NCBI GenBank assembly: GCA_020853835.1
Contig: JADYYC010000149.1
Coordinates: 1 to 7,542 of the forward strand
Direction of reading: 5' to 3'
Length of the DNA: 7,542 bases
DNA from: Anaerolineales bacterium
Lineage (GTDB): Bacteria > Chloroflexota > Anaerolineae > Anaerolineales > UBA4823
Position 1 is the first letter of the stretch. Each line of letters starts with the position of its first letter. This document shows, piece after piece, positions 1 to 5,810 of this stretch. The notes under the pieces were generated by a model. The model was given only the letters and a program-made list of their open reading frames with translations. It was not told the DNA's origin and did no database searches. The position numbers and the translations under genes are program-made.

Positions 1-1297
1 CGCTGGTATGCATGGCGTGATAACGCACGAATTCGATCACCTGCCCCGCGAACTCCTGCCCGGTTTCCGAGCCGTACCGCACGCCGGCATGATACATTAA
101 ATCGCCCAACCCCATGATCCCCAGGCCAATCCGGCGGGCGCGGTGCGCAGCTTCATAAAGCTGCGGAACCGCCGGGACATAGGCGTTTGCCTCGACAACG
201 TCATCCAAAAAGATGGTCGAGAGGACAACGCTCAGGCGCAGGGCTTCCCAGTCCACTTCCCCGTTTGGGCCGAGATGGGCAGCCAGGTTCACCGACCCGA
301 GACAGCAATTTTCGTAGGGCCCGAGCCACTGCTCTCCGCAAGGGTTGGTCGCTTCGAGGGCGTACATATGCGGCACCGGGTTGGAGCGATTGGCGGCGTC
401 GAGGAACAACATCCCCGGCTCTCCATTGTGATGGGCCTGCGAGACGATTTTGTCAAAAAGCTGGCGCGCCTTGACGGTTTTATAGACCTGGATAGGCACG
501 CTGGCGGCTTCCATTTGTTCCAAAGTCCCGCTGAGGCGTTTGTATTCGTTCGAGTGAACGTCGGGGAAGCGCAACTCCCAGTCCGCATCGTCACGCACGG
601 CTTGCATAAACGCATCGGTGATGCCAACCGAGATGTTGAAATTTGTGATCGCGTTCTCATTTGTCTTGCAGGTGATAAATTCTTCGATATCCGGGTGGTC
701 GACGCGCAGGACGGCCATGTTAGCGCCGCGCCGGGTGCCGCCCTGGGCGACCTCGCCAAAGGCCTTGTCGTAAACGCGCAAAAAACCTACCGGCCCCGTC
801 GCCTGACCCGCGGAAGATTTGACCAGCGCCCCTTTTGGGCGCAAGCGTGAAAATGAGAAGCCATTTCCCCCGCCTGTTTGCTGGATCAAGGCAGCATCAC
901 GCAGCGTTTGAAAAATCCCGGTCGAGTCACGCCCCATATCGTCGCTGATAGGCAGGACAAAACAAGCCGCCAGTTGTCCCAAGGGGGTTCCCGCTCCGGT
1001 GAAAGTGGGTGAATTCGGGAAGAACCGCTTCTGGGAAAGAAGCGCATAGAACTGAGCCGCCCGGCTTTCTACGTCCCCCTCCCAAAGCGCTTCGCTGGCC
1101 GCGACATGGTAGGATACGCGCCAGAACATTTCTTCCACCGTCTCGGCTGGCTTTCCGTCCTTGCCGCGCCGTACATAGCGCCGGATCAAAACTTTACGAG
1201 CGTTTTCAGTCAACTCCACCCGAGGGAGCCCCTCGGGAAGCGGCGGCGTTTTTAGCAAGCCGTTATCTTGTTTTTGTAAGTCGATCATCTCAGCCAT
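1..1297 (-). CDS. nrdJ: Adenosylcobalamin-dependent (class II) ribonucleotide reductase, 3' end cut off by window
   Basis: It reduces ribonucleotides to deoxyribonucleotides in the cytoplasm, using a cobalamin-generated thiyl radical. I translated 432 codons, open to the window edge. Residues 318-322 read NPCGE, the radical-site motif: N318, C320 (thiyl cysteine) and E322. The redox cysteine pair is probably C112 in the AACFVLPISDD stretch and C331 in NCCLGSVNL. GGTRRGANM (186-194) and a glycine-rich TGGGNGFSF (141-149) are also typical of the family. There is no N-terminal ATP-cone: the barrel region begins soon after about residue 30. The start is ATG at 1297, preceded 10 nt upstream by GGAGG, with an in-frame stop at 1322-1324. 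The gene lies 81 bp after nrdR on the same strand. The part containing the C-terminal shuttle cysteines lies outside the window. Class I is unlikely given the NPCGE and GSVNL context and the absence of a small-subunit gene here, although what lies beyond base 1 is unseen. Confidence 0.93.
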   Translation of the reverse strand, partial: MAEMIDLQKQDNGLLKTPPLPEGLPRVELTENARKVLIRRYVRRGKDGKPAETVEEMFWRVSYHVAASEALWEGDVESRAAQFYALLSQKRFFPNSPTFTGAGTPLGQLAACFVLPISDDMGRDSTGIFQTLRDAALIQQTGGGNGFSFSRLRPKGALVKSSAGQATGPVGFLRVYDKAFGEVAQGGTRRGANMAVLRVDHPDIEEFITCKTNENAITNFNISVGITDAFMQAVRDDADWELRFPDVHSNEYKRLSGTLEQMEAASVPIQVYKTVKARQLFDKIVSQAHHNGEPGMLFLDAANRSNPVPHMYALEATNPCGEQWLGPYENCCLGSVNLAAHLGPNGEVDWEALRLSVVLSTIFLDDVVEANAYVPAVPQLYEAAHRARRIGLGIMGLGDLMYHAGVRYGSETGQEFAGQVIEFVRYHAMHTS

Positions 1298-1378
1298 ATG
1301 TTCAACGCCTCCATCCTGTTCTCAAGCTACTCGTTAAAACAATCGTCCCCCTGAAGTCATCGATCCTCAATTTGTCCG

Positions 1379-1828
1379 TTAACTTTCTAAAAGGCGGTCA
1401 ATTTCTCCACGGATCGATTTCAGGTCGTCCAATCGAAGATAAACAATCGCATACCGGATGTACGCAATTTGATCCAGTTCCTTCAAACCGGCGATCACCA
1501 TATCGCCCACAACCCGAGACGAGACTTCAGCCCTGCCCATCGCTTGCAAAGTGGATTCGATTTCGCCAACCAGCCGCTCGATATCGGCTGCGGACACGGG
1601 CCGCTTTGCGCACGAGATGCGTATGCCCCGGATCAGCTTCTCGCGGTCGAACTCTTCTCGCGTCCCGTCCTGCTTGATCAGCAGCGGGGTTGCCAGGATT
1701 GGGCGCTCGTAGGTGCTGAAGCGCTGCTTGCAATCCTCGCATTCGCGGCGGCGGCGCACGCCGCCCCGTGAGTCGCGGGTGGTATCAATTACTCGGGAGT
1801 TTTGATTCTTACAGTAGGGACAGCGCAT
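1379..1828 (-). CDS. nrdR: Transcriptional repressor NrdR
   Basis: This is a nucleotide-sensing zinc-ribbon repressor of ribonucleotide reductase genes. In the family it binds paired NrdR boxes in reductase promoters when dATP with ATP loads its ATP-cone. The protein has 149 residues, close to the usual 150-160. The zinc ribbon is complete: C3-x2-C6 and C30-x2-C33, with the basic RRRREC segment before the second pair and RFSTYERP after it. The ATP-cone spans roughly 46-136, starting at the LLIKQDGTREEFDREKL segment and ending around YAIVYLRLDDL. The start is ATG at 1828, with AAAGGG 5 nt upstream, and the stop is TAA. It precedes nrdJ by 81 bp with no obvious promoter or terminator in between, so the two probably form one operon. 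A strong promoter lies about 90 nt upstream of the start, and NrdR-box-like sequences in the leader suggest autoregulation. Confidence 0.97.
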   Translation of the reverse strand: MRCPYCKNQNSRVIDTTRDSRGGVRRRRECEDCKQRFSTYERPILATPLLIKQDGTREEFDREKLIRGIRISCAKRPVSAADIERLVGEIESTLQAMGRAEVSSRVVGDMVIAGLKELDQIAYIRYAIVYLRLDDLKSIRGEIDRLLES

Positions 1829-1860
1829 GGAATCCCTTTAAATTCTTAGAACATCTGTAA

Positions 1861-1907
1861 CCGCTATTACTGGGGGTTATTTCGTGATCCAACCTTACAT
1901 ATAGGCC
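1861..1907 (-). promoter_or_regulatory. Candidate pair of NrdR boxes in the nrdR leader
   Basis: NrdR operators are usually two 16-bp boxes (consensus near acaCwAtATaTwGwgt) set about 31-32 bp apart. Minus-strand 1907-1892 reads GGCCTATATGTAAGGT, about 10 of 16 matches with a good CTATAT core. The 16-mer at 1876-1861 reads CCCCCAGTAATAGCGG, about 8 of 16, keeping the C, A and ATAG positions. They start 31 bp apart, which is the family's characteristic spacing. Both fall just downstream of the predicted transcription start, where a bound repressor could block RNA polymerase. Individually the matches are weak. The spacing and the adjacent nrdR gene are what make them worth listing. Confidence 0.35.
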
Positions 1908-1918
1908 AGACAAAGTGC

Positions 1919-1947
1919 ATTCTAGCATAATCACCCCTGACTGACAA
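1919..1947 (-). promoter_or_regulatory. Sigma70-type promoter of nrdR(-nrdJ)
   Basis: On the minus strand TTGTCA (1947-1942, 5 of 6 to TTGACA) is followed by exactly 17 nt and then TAGAAT (1924-1919, 5 of 6 to TATAAT). The -10 is preceded by TGC, giving an extended -10 (TGnTAGAAT). Transcription would start near 1911-1912 and leave a leader of about 83 nt before the nrdR start codon. The spacing and both hexamers are near ideal, so this is the best promoter match I found in the window. It implies that nrdR-nrdJ is expressed independently of the division cluster upstream. It is a sequence match only, with no experimental support. Confidence 0.65.
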
Positions 1948-1974
1948 GACTACTTTAGTCCTTCTAAGATTAGA
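1948..1974. repeat. Two adjacent short inverted repeats abutting the nrdR -35 box
   Basis: On the minus strand TCTAA-TC-TTAGA (1974-1963) is followed 2 nt later by GACTA-AAG-TAGTC (1960-1948), which directly touches the -35 hexamer. Both have perfect 5-bp arms. Their position at about -36 to -62 suits an operator or activator site. They do not resemble the NrdR box consensus. Short dyads also arise by chance in AT-rich DNA, so function is uncertain. Confidence 0.4.
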
Positions 1975-1996
1975 GTTTCTGCGGAAACCCAGGGGA

Positions 1997-2021
1997 GGTC
2001 TGGCGCGGTTGGCGCCAGACC
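1997..2021 (-). terminator. Strong GC hairpin without U-tract, possible terminator after ftsZ
   Basis: Ten perfect base pairs (GGTCTGGCGC with GCGCCAGACC) close a 5-nt loop. Two more G-C pairs can form beyond a single bulged A at 1996. The hairpin sits about 210 nt past the ftsZ stop and 50 bp before the nrdR -35 box, where a boundary between the two transcription units would be expected. No run of T follows on either strand, so it is not a canonical intrinsic terminator. It could instead be an RNA-stabilising 3' stem or a protein-binding dyad. The dyad is certain and the role is not. Confidence 0.4.
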
Positions 2022-2093
2022 CCACCCACAGCCGCCTGCTGCCCCATGCGAAGGCGAATTGGGGGCATCATAATGCAGGCAAAGCAAAGTACA

Positions 2094-2117
2094 TCACCGG
2101 CAGGAGGGTTCCGGCGA
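2094..2117 (-). terminator. Weak hairpin downstream of ftsZ
   Basis: Minus-strand TCGCCGG and CCGGTGA can pair over 7 bp (one G-T wobble) around a 10-nt loop. A loosely T-rich stretch (TGTACTTTGCTTT) follows. It lies about 115 nt past the ftsZ stop. It is much less stable than the hairpin at 1997-2021 and may be chance. Confidence 0.15.
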
Positions 2118-2232
2118 TTCAGTTTTCAACACATCCTTCAATCGACCGCGTGCCGCGATCAGACACAGATGCTCTCTTTCTGGTCAACCGAACGCATTCA
2201 AACTGACAATAAAAATGCTCGCAAATCACTAC

Positions 2233-3375
2233 CTAACGGTTTCGGTTTCGCAGGAAAGTCGGAATATCCAGGTCTTCGGTATTGAAAGACCGTGGCTGAA
2301 ACTCTCTCGGCGCGGGTTGAGGCGCTGTATGGGCCGATACGGTCACAGATTCCGGTTCATAATGCTTGCGCGGCTCGATTGCTGGCGTCTCCTGCACCCG
2401 GCGCGGCATTGCAGCCCGCTCGAAACCGGTCGCAATAACCGTGATGCGCACCTGGTCTTTCAAATTCGGGTCGATCACGGCGCCGAAGATCAGGTTGACG
2501 TCGGGGTGAGCGGTCTCCTTGATGATCGCCGCAGCCTGGTTCACGTCGAACAGGGTGAGCTCTGGGCCGCCGGTGACGTTGAAGAGAATGCCATGCGCCC
2601 CGTCGATCGTGATATCGAGCAACTGGCTGGAGATCGCCTGCTCGGCGGCGACCCGGGCTGCGTCCTCGCCCTTGGCATTCCCAACCGCCATCAGCGCCGC
2701 GCCGCCCTCGGACATGATCGTGCGCACGTCGGCGAAGTCCAGGTTGATCAGGCCGGGGACCGTGATCAATTCCGAGATGCCCTGCACGCCCTGGCGCAGC
2801 ACATCGTCCGCAAGGCGGAATGCCGTTTGCAGGTTTGCGCGCTTATCCACGATCTGAAGCAGCCGGTCGTTCGGGATCACGATCAGCGTGTCGGCCTGTT
2901 CCTTGAGCCGGCCAATCCCCGATTCGGCAGACTGGATCCGGCGCGAACCTTCGAAGGTAAAGGGGCGGGTGACCACCCCGATCGTGAGCGCGCCGACTTC
3001 TTTGGCGATTTGCGCCACGATGGGCGCGCCGCCGGTGCCGGTGCCGCCGCCCATCCCAGCGGTGATGAAGACCATATCGGAGCCCTTTAGCACGCTGTAA
3101 AGCTCTTCCGCCGATTCCTCGGTGGCTTTCTGGCCCATTTCTGGATCGCCGCCAGAACCCAGCCCGCGGGTCAGCTTCTCGCCGATCCGGACGCGCGTGG
3201 TAGCCTTCGAGAGCAGCAGGGCCTGTGCATCCGTGTTCACAGCCACAAACTCAACGCCCTGAAGGCCTTCATCGATCATCCGATCGACTGCGTTACAGCC
3301 GCCGCCGCCAACACCAATGACTTTGATGCGGGCAAACGACTCAATCTGATTGGGTGTGTTGTTACTGATCGACAT
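2233..3375 (-). CDS. ftsZ: Cell division GTPase FtsZ
   Basis: This is the tubulin homologue that polymerises on GTP into the Z-ring at midcell and recruits the divisome. It has 380 residues, a usual length. The N-terminal nucleotide-binding domain starts with the conserved IKVIGVGGGGCNAV segment (17-30). The tubulin signature GGGTGTGGAP is at 109-118. The T7 synergy loop NLDFADV is at 211-217, with D213 and D216 as the likely catalytic aspartates completing the neighbouring subunit's active site. The C-terminal activation domain runs to about 320. A short, proline-containing linker (about 321-366) leads to the conserved tail LDIPTFLRNRNR (369-380), the docking peptide for membrane tethers such as FtsA. 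The start is ATG at 3375, with a strong AGAGGAGG ribosome site 5 nt upstream, and the stop is TAG. It follows ftsA by 80 bp, in which no convincing promoter is visible, and it is the last gene of the cluster here. Confidence 0.98.
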   Translation of the reverse strand: MSISNNTPNQIESFARIKVIGVGGGGCNAVDRMIDEGLQGVEFVAVNTDAQALLLSKATTRVRIGEKLTRGLGSGGDPEMGQKATEESAEELYSVLKGSDMVFITAGMGGGTGTGGAPIVAQIAKEVGALTIGVVTRPFTFEGSRRIQSAESGIGRLKEQADTLIVIPNDRLLQIVDKRANLQTAFRLADDVLRQGVQGISELITVPGLINLDFADVRTIMSEGGAALMAVGNAKGEDAARVAAEQAISSQLLDITIDGAHGILFNVTGGPELTLFDVNQAAAIIKETAHPDVNLIFGAVIDPNLKDQVRITVIATGFERAAMPRRVQETPAIEPRKHYEPESVTVSAHTAPQPAPREFQPRSFNTEDLDIPTFLRNRNR

Positions 3376-3455
3376 TACTTCCTCCTCTTTCTGGATGAAA
3401 TCACCTTTGTTTATTGCCTTACTTACGCATTAAACGGCGCTGTCCCGATTCGCGT

Positions 3456-4706
3456 TCAGGGCAACAACCGCCTCAGCCAACCCTTGATACGCTCCCAATC
3501 CACAAAAGAGGCATCTATCCTGCCCCTCCCTGTCCTGGGGTGGCGCGAAACACCTTCCGGCGAGAACTCATTCATCAGCATGCCCCAGCGGAGCAAGCCC
3601 ACGCTGGTGGAATACGCCGGTGAATCCAGCCGGTCGACCATGCCAACCAGGTTTTCGGGCTTGGAGGTCCGCACCGGAACTCCAAGCACCTGGCTGGCGA
3701 TCGTACGGATACCCGGAAGGGCGCTCACACCTCCTGTAAGCACCATCCCGGCCGGCAGCAAGCCATCATAACCCGAGCGCTTGATCTCCTGGACGACCAT
3801 GTTGAAGATCTCTTCAACGCGGGCGTGGATGATCTCCACCAGCTCAAGGTGGCTCGCCTGAACGACGTCCTGGTCGCCAAACGGGCGCAGGCTGAAATAT
3901 TGCTGGGCGTCGATCTCATCGGGGTTTGCATGACCGTGCTGGAGCTTGATCTCCTCCGCCTGCGTGGCGGGTAAATGCATCACCTGAGCGATGTCGGAGG
4001 TGATGTGATTCCCACCGATCGATAGAACCGCAGTGTGCCAGACGTCGCCATCGACGTAAATCGCCATATCGGTCGTGCCGCCGCCAATATCACAAACCAC
4101 CACCCCCATCTGGCGCTCAGCTTCGCTCAAGACCACCTCGGCCGAGGCAAGCGGGTTCAGCACGAATTGCGACACTTCGATCCCGGCGGCGGCCACGCAC
4201 TGGCGCAGGTTTTCTACGCTGGCGGTTGCGGCGGTGATGATATGCGTCTCCACTTCCAGGCGGTATCCGTGCATCCCGATCGGCATGCTGATGCCTTCCT
4301 GACCATCCACGTTGAAGCCGCGCTGGATGACATGCACGATCTCGCGATTGTGAGGCACAGCAATCGCGCGCGCCGCATCCACCGCCCTGGCGACATCGCC
4401 CTGGTCGATCACGCGGCCGGCCACGCCGACAACGCCTTTGCTGTTCATAGAAGAGACATTAGAACCAGCCATGCTCACAAGCGCCGAGAGCACTTCCACC
4501 CCTGAGGTCCGCTCCGCCTTTTCGACCGAGCGGGCAACCGCCTGTGCGGCAGCTTCCAGATCTACCACCACGCCTTTGCGCAGCCCTTGCGATGGTTCAA
4601 TCCCCACTCCGAGGATTCTGAGTTGGTCCAGGCTTTCTTCGCGCGCGACCAGGGTGCAGATCTTGGTCGTTCCAATATCAATTCCTATCAGGATTTGATC
4701 GTTCAT
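3456..4706 (-). CDS. ftsA: Cell division protein FtsA
   Basis: This actin-like ATPase tethers FtsZ filaments to the inner face of the cytoplasmic membrane and helps recruit later divisome proteins. The product has 416 residues. Actin-fold ATP motifs are present: phosphate-1 IGIDIGTTKI (7-16), phosphate-2 VCDIGGGTTDMAIY (204-217) and the adenosine motif LTGGVSALPGI (323-333). The FtsA-specific 1C domain lies at about 85-165. The protein ends in an amphipathic helix, VDWERIKGWLRRLLP (402-416), the membrane-targeting sequence typical of FtsA. An in-frame TTG directly precedes the ATG. I chose ATG at 4706 because GAGG sits 7 nt before it but only 4 nt before the TTG. It lies between ftsQ (49-bp gap) and ftsZ (80-bp gap), the usual order, and its partner peptide is intact at the FtsZ C-terminus. 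Confidence 0.97.
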   Translation of the reverse strand: MNDQILIGIDIGTTKICTLVAREESLDQLRILGVGIEPSQGLRKGVVVDLEAAAQAVARSVEKAERTSGVEVLSALVSMAGSNVSSMNSKGVVGVAGRVIDQGDVARAVDAARAIAVPHNREIVHVIQRGFNVDGQEGISMPIGMHGYRLEVETHIITAATASVENLRQCVAAAGIEVSQFVLNPLASAEVVLSEAERQMGVVVCDIGGGTTDMAIYVDGDVWHTAVLSIGGNHITSDIAQVMHLPATQAEEIKLQHGHANPDEIDAQQYFSLRPFGDQDVVQASHLELVEIIHARVEEIFNMVVQEIKRSGYDGLLPAGMVLTGGVSALPGIRTIASQVLGVPVRTSKPENLVGMVDRLDSPAYSTSVGLLRWGMLMNEFSPEGVSRHPRTGRGRIDASFVDWERIKGWLRRLLP

Positions 4707-4755
4707 CAAAGCGCCTCAAAAGAATCATTCCAGGTGTTACACAAGAAGTCCGTCA

Positions 4756-5808
4756 TCAATTCTCAATCCTGTAGTACGGCGCGTGCAGGTATTCCACGCT
4801 GATCATGGTCGGGCGAACTTCCCCTCCCTTGATGTTTTCGATGATGGCTCGATAAACGAGCATCTTTGTCTCGATGTCCTGCTCGTCCCCGAGGTACACG
4901 TTCCAGCCGCGCCGGTCTGTCCATCCAAGCCCGTGGGCCGGGTCGTAAATCAATTTTGCTCCCGTTGGAGCTTGTTTCGCCAGCAAGAGCACCGCCTTGA
5001 CCATGCCGGGCGATATCAAGGGGTGAACCTGGTCTCTTGGGGCAAGCTGAGGTAATAATATTCCCGTGATCTTGTTGAGCGTTTCGCCCCTCGGGGTCAG
5101 GCTCTGTTCGGACGGCAAAACGATCTTTGGCGGATCGCCGCTTGCCTCGATGACCGGATAAGATCCCGAAGGCGTGGAGCTGCGAACCGGGAAGGTAACG
5201 CCCTGGTCATCAACCAAAGAGCTTTCGCCGCCCTTGCTCCAGATAAGCACCGGCGTGCGCTCGGTCACCACAATTGTCACCGTATTTGGCAGCTTGATCT
5301 GAACCTGCGCCGACGAGAACTCAGGGAAGGCTTCCCGTAAATCCGCCTCGATAGACGGCGCGTCCAGCAAGAAAATTGGCTCACCGATCAACCCGATTGC
5401 AGCGTTGACCTCGTTAATCGTCAGGCGCTGCAAGCCTTCGATCTGCGGGGCGTCCACGCGGAACGTGGGCGATTCCCAGGAGTAGTACAACGCATAGCCC
5501 AACATCGCGACAAGAAACAGGGAAATCAAGCGCCAGCTCAATGCCAGCCTGGGCAGCGCCGGGAGGCTCATTTCCATGCCCTGCGCCGGGTCCAGACTGA
5601 CGTTATAGAGCCTGCGACCCCTGCGGCTGCCCTGGGCAACCGGCCGGGAAATGCCTGCCATCGGGGTGCGCGCCATCACCGGAGGAGGCGGCGGCGTCAC
5701 AACCCGGCTCTTGCGCGCCTTGGCGCTCTGCTGCGCCGCCCTGGACCGAGCGTCTCGGCGGCGGCGTATCTCATCCGTTCTCGCAGCGGATCGACCGGGC
5801 AGTTTCAT
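4756..5808 (-). CDS. ftsQ: Cell division protein FtsQ (DivIB type)
   Basis: This bitopic membrane protein, in complex with FtsL and FtsB, links the cytoplasmic Z-ring to septal peptidoglycan synthesis. It has 350 residues. The N-terminal 90 residues are cytoplasmic and strongly basic, with an RRRRDARSR patch (15-23), a proline run at 39-43 and a second basic patch at 62-66. One membrane segment follows at about 93-110. The extracytoplasmic part has a POTRA domain (about 115-184, starting FRVDAPQIEGLQRLT and ending TVTIVVTERTP). The beta domain ends with VYLGDEQDIETKMLVYRAI and ISVEYLHAPYYR, the characteristic FtsQ C-terminal pattern. The start is ATG at 5808, only 2 nt after the ddl stop (TGA-ag-ATG), so it is probably translationally coupled, with AAGGG 10 nt upstream inside ddl. 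The family assignment rests on the TM-POTRA-beta order plus position between ddl and ftsA. Confidence 0.92.
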   Translation of the reverse strand: MKLPGRSAARTDEIRRRRDARSRAAQQSAKARKSRVVTPPPPPVMARTPMAGISRPVAQGSRRGRRLYNVSLDPAQGMEMSLPALPRLALSWRLISLFLVAMLGYALYYSWESPTFRVDAPQIEGLQRLTINEVNAAIGLIGEPIFLLDAPSIEADLREAFPEFSSAQVQIKLPNTVTIVVTERTPVLIWSKGGESSLVDDQGVTFPVRSSTPSGSYPVIEASGDPPKIVLPSEQSLTPRGETLNKITGILLPQLAPRDQVHPLISPGMVKAVLLLAKQAPTGAKLIYDPAHGLGWTDRRGWNVYLGDEQDIETKMLVYRAIIENIKGGEVRPTMISVEYLHAPYYRIEN

Positions 5809-5810
5809 CT

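Larger units (their letters stand above)
1829..2232. other. 404-bp intergenic control region between ftsZ and nrdR
   Basis: No credible gene lies here. Short plus-strand frames begin within it (from 2009 and 2046) but they run antisense into ftsZ or lack a ribosome binding site and recognisable content. What can be seen, in the direction of minus-strand transcription, is a weak hairpin at 2094-2117, a strong GC hairpin at 1997-2021, two small dyads at 1948-1974, a promoter at 1919-1947 and an nrdR leader of about 83 nt. From about 2118 to 2232 I see nothing definable: no tRNA-like fold and no stem followed by a T-run directly after the ftsZ stop, only an isolated T-run just downstream of it. 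Confidence 0.75.

Noticed and set aside
143..850. A 235-codon open frame on the plus strand
   Set aside because: It lies entirely antisense to nrdJ, whose minus-strand translation gives the NPCGE motif and continuous family similarity. The plus-strand product has no recognisable content.
1009..1677. A 222-codon plus-strand open frame across the nrdJ start and nrdR
   Set aside because: It is antisense to two confidently identified genes and has low-complexity, arginine/proline-rich content typical of a shadow frame.
1829..1911. Riboswitch (for example cobalamin) in the nrdR leader, since NrdJ uses B12
   Set aside because: The leader is only about 83 nt, too short for a cobalamin riboswitch, and I see no B12-box-like sequence.
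2200..2235. Intrinsic terminator directly after the ftsZ stop (a short T-run near 2212-2216)
   Set aside because: The T-run on the minus strand is not preceded by a stable stem.
2009..2285. Short plus-strand frames (65 and 79 codons) in the intergenic region
   Set aside because: They start inside or near the GC hairpin, overlap each other in different frames, run into the ftsZ 3' end and have no recognisable product or clear ribosome site.
2215..3090. A 291-codon plus-strand frame opposite ftsZ
   Set aside because: FtsZ on the minus strand is unmistakable here. The long antisense frame is a by-product of GC-rich codon use.
3376..3455. A promoter in the ftsA-ftsZ gap
   Set aside because: The segment is AT-richer than its surroundings and has loose -10-like strings (TAATGC, CAATAA), but no acceptable -35 at proper spacing. 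I do not claim one.
4035..4505. A 156-codon plus-strand frame opposite ftsA with many histidines and aspartates
   Set aside because: It mirrors FtsA codons for Met, Val and Ile. There is no start context or domain, and FtsA is certain.
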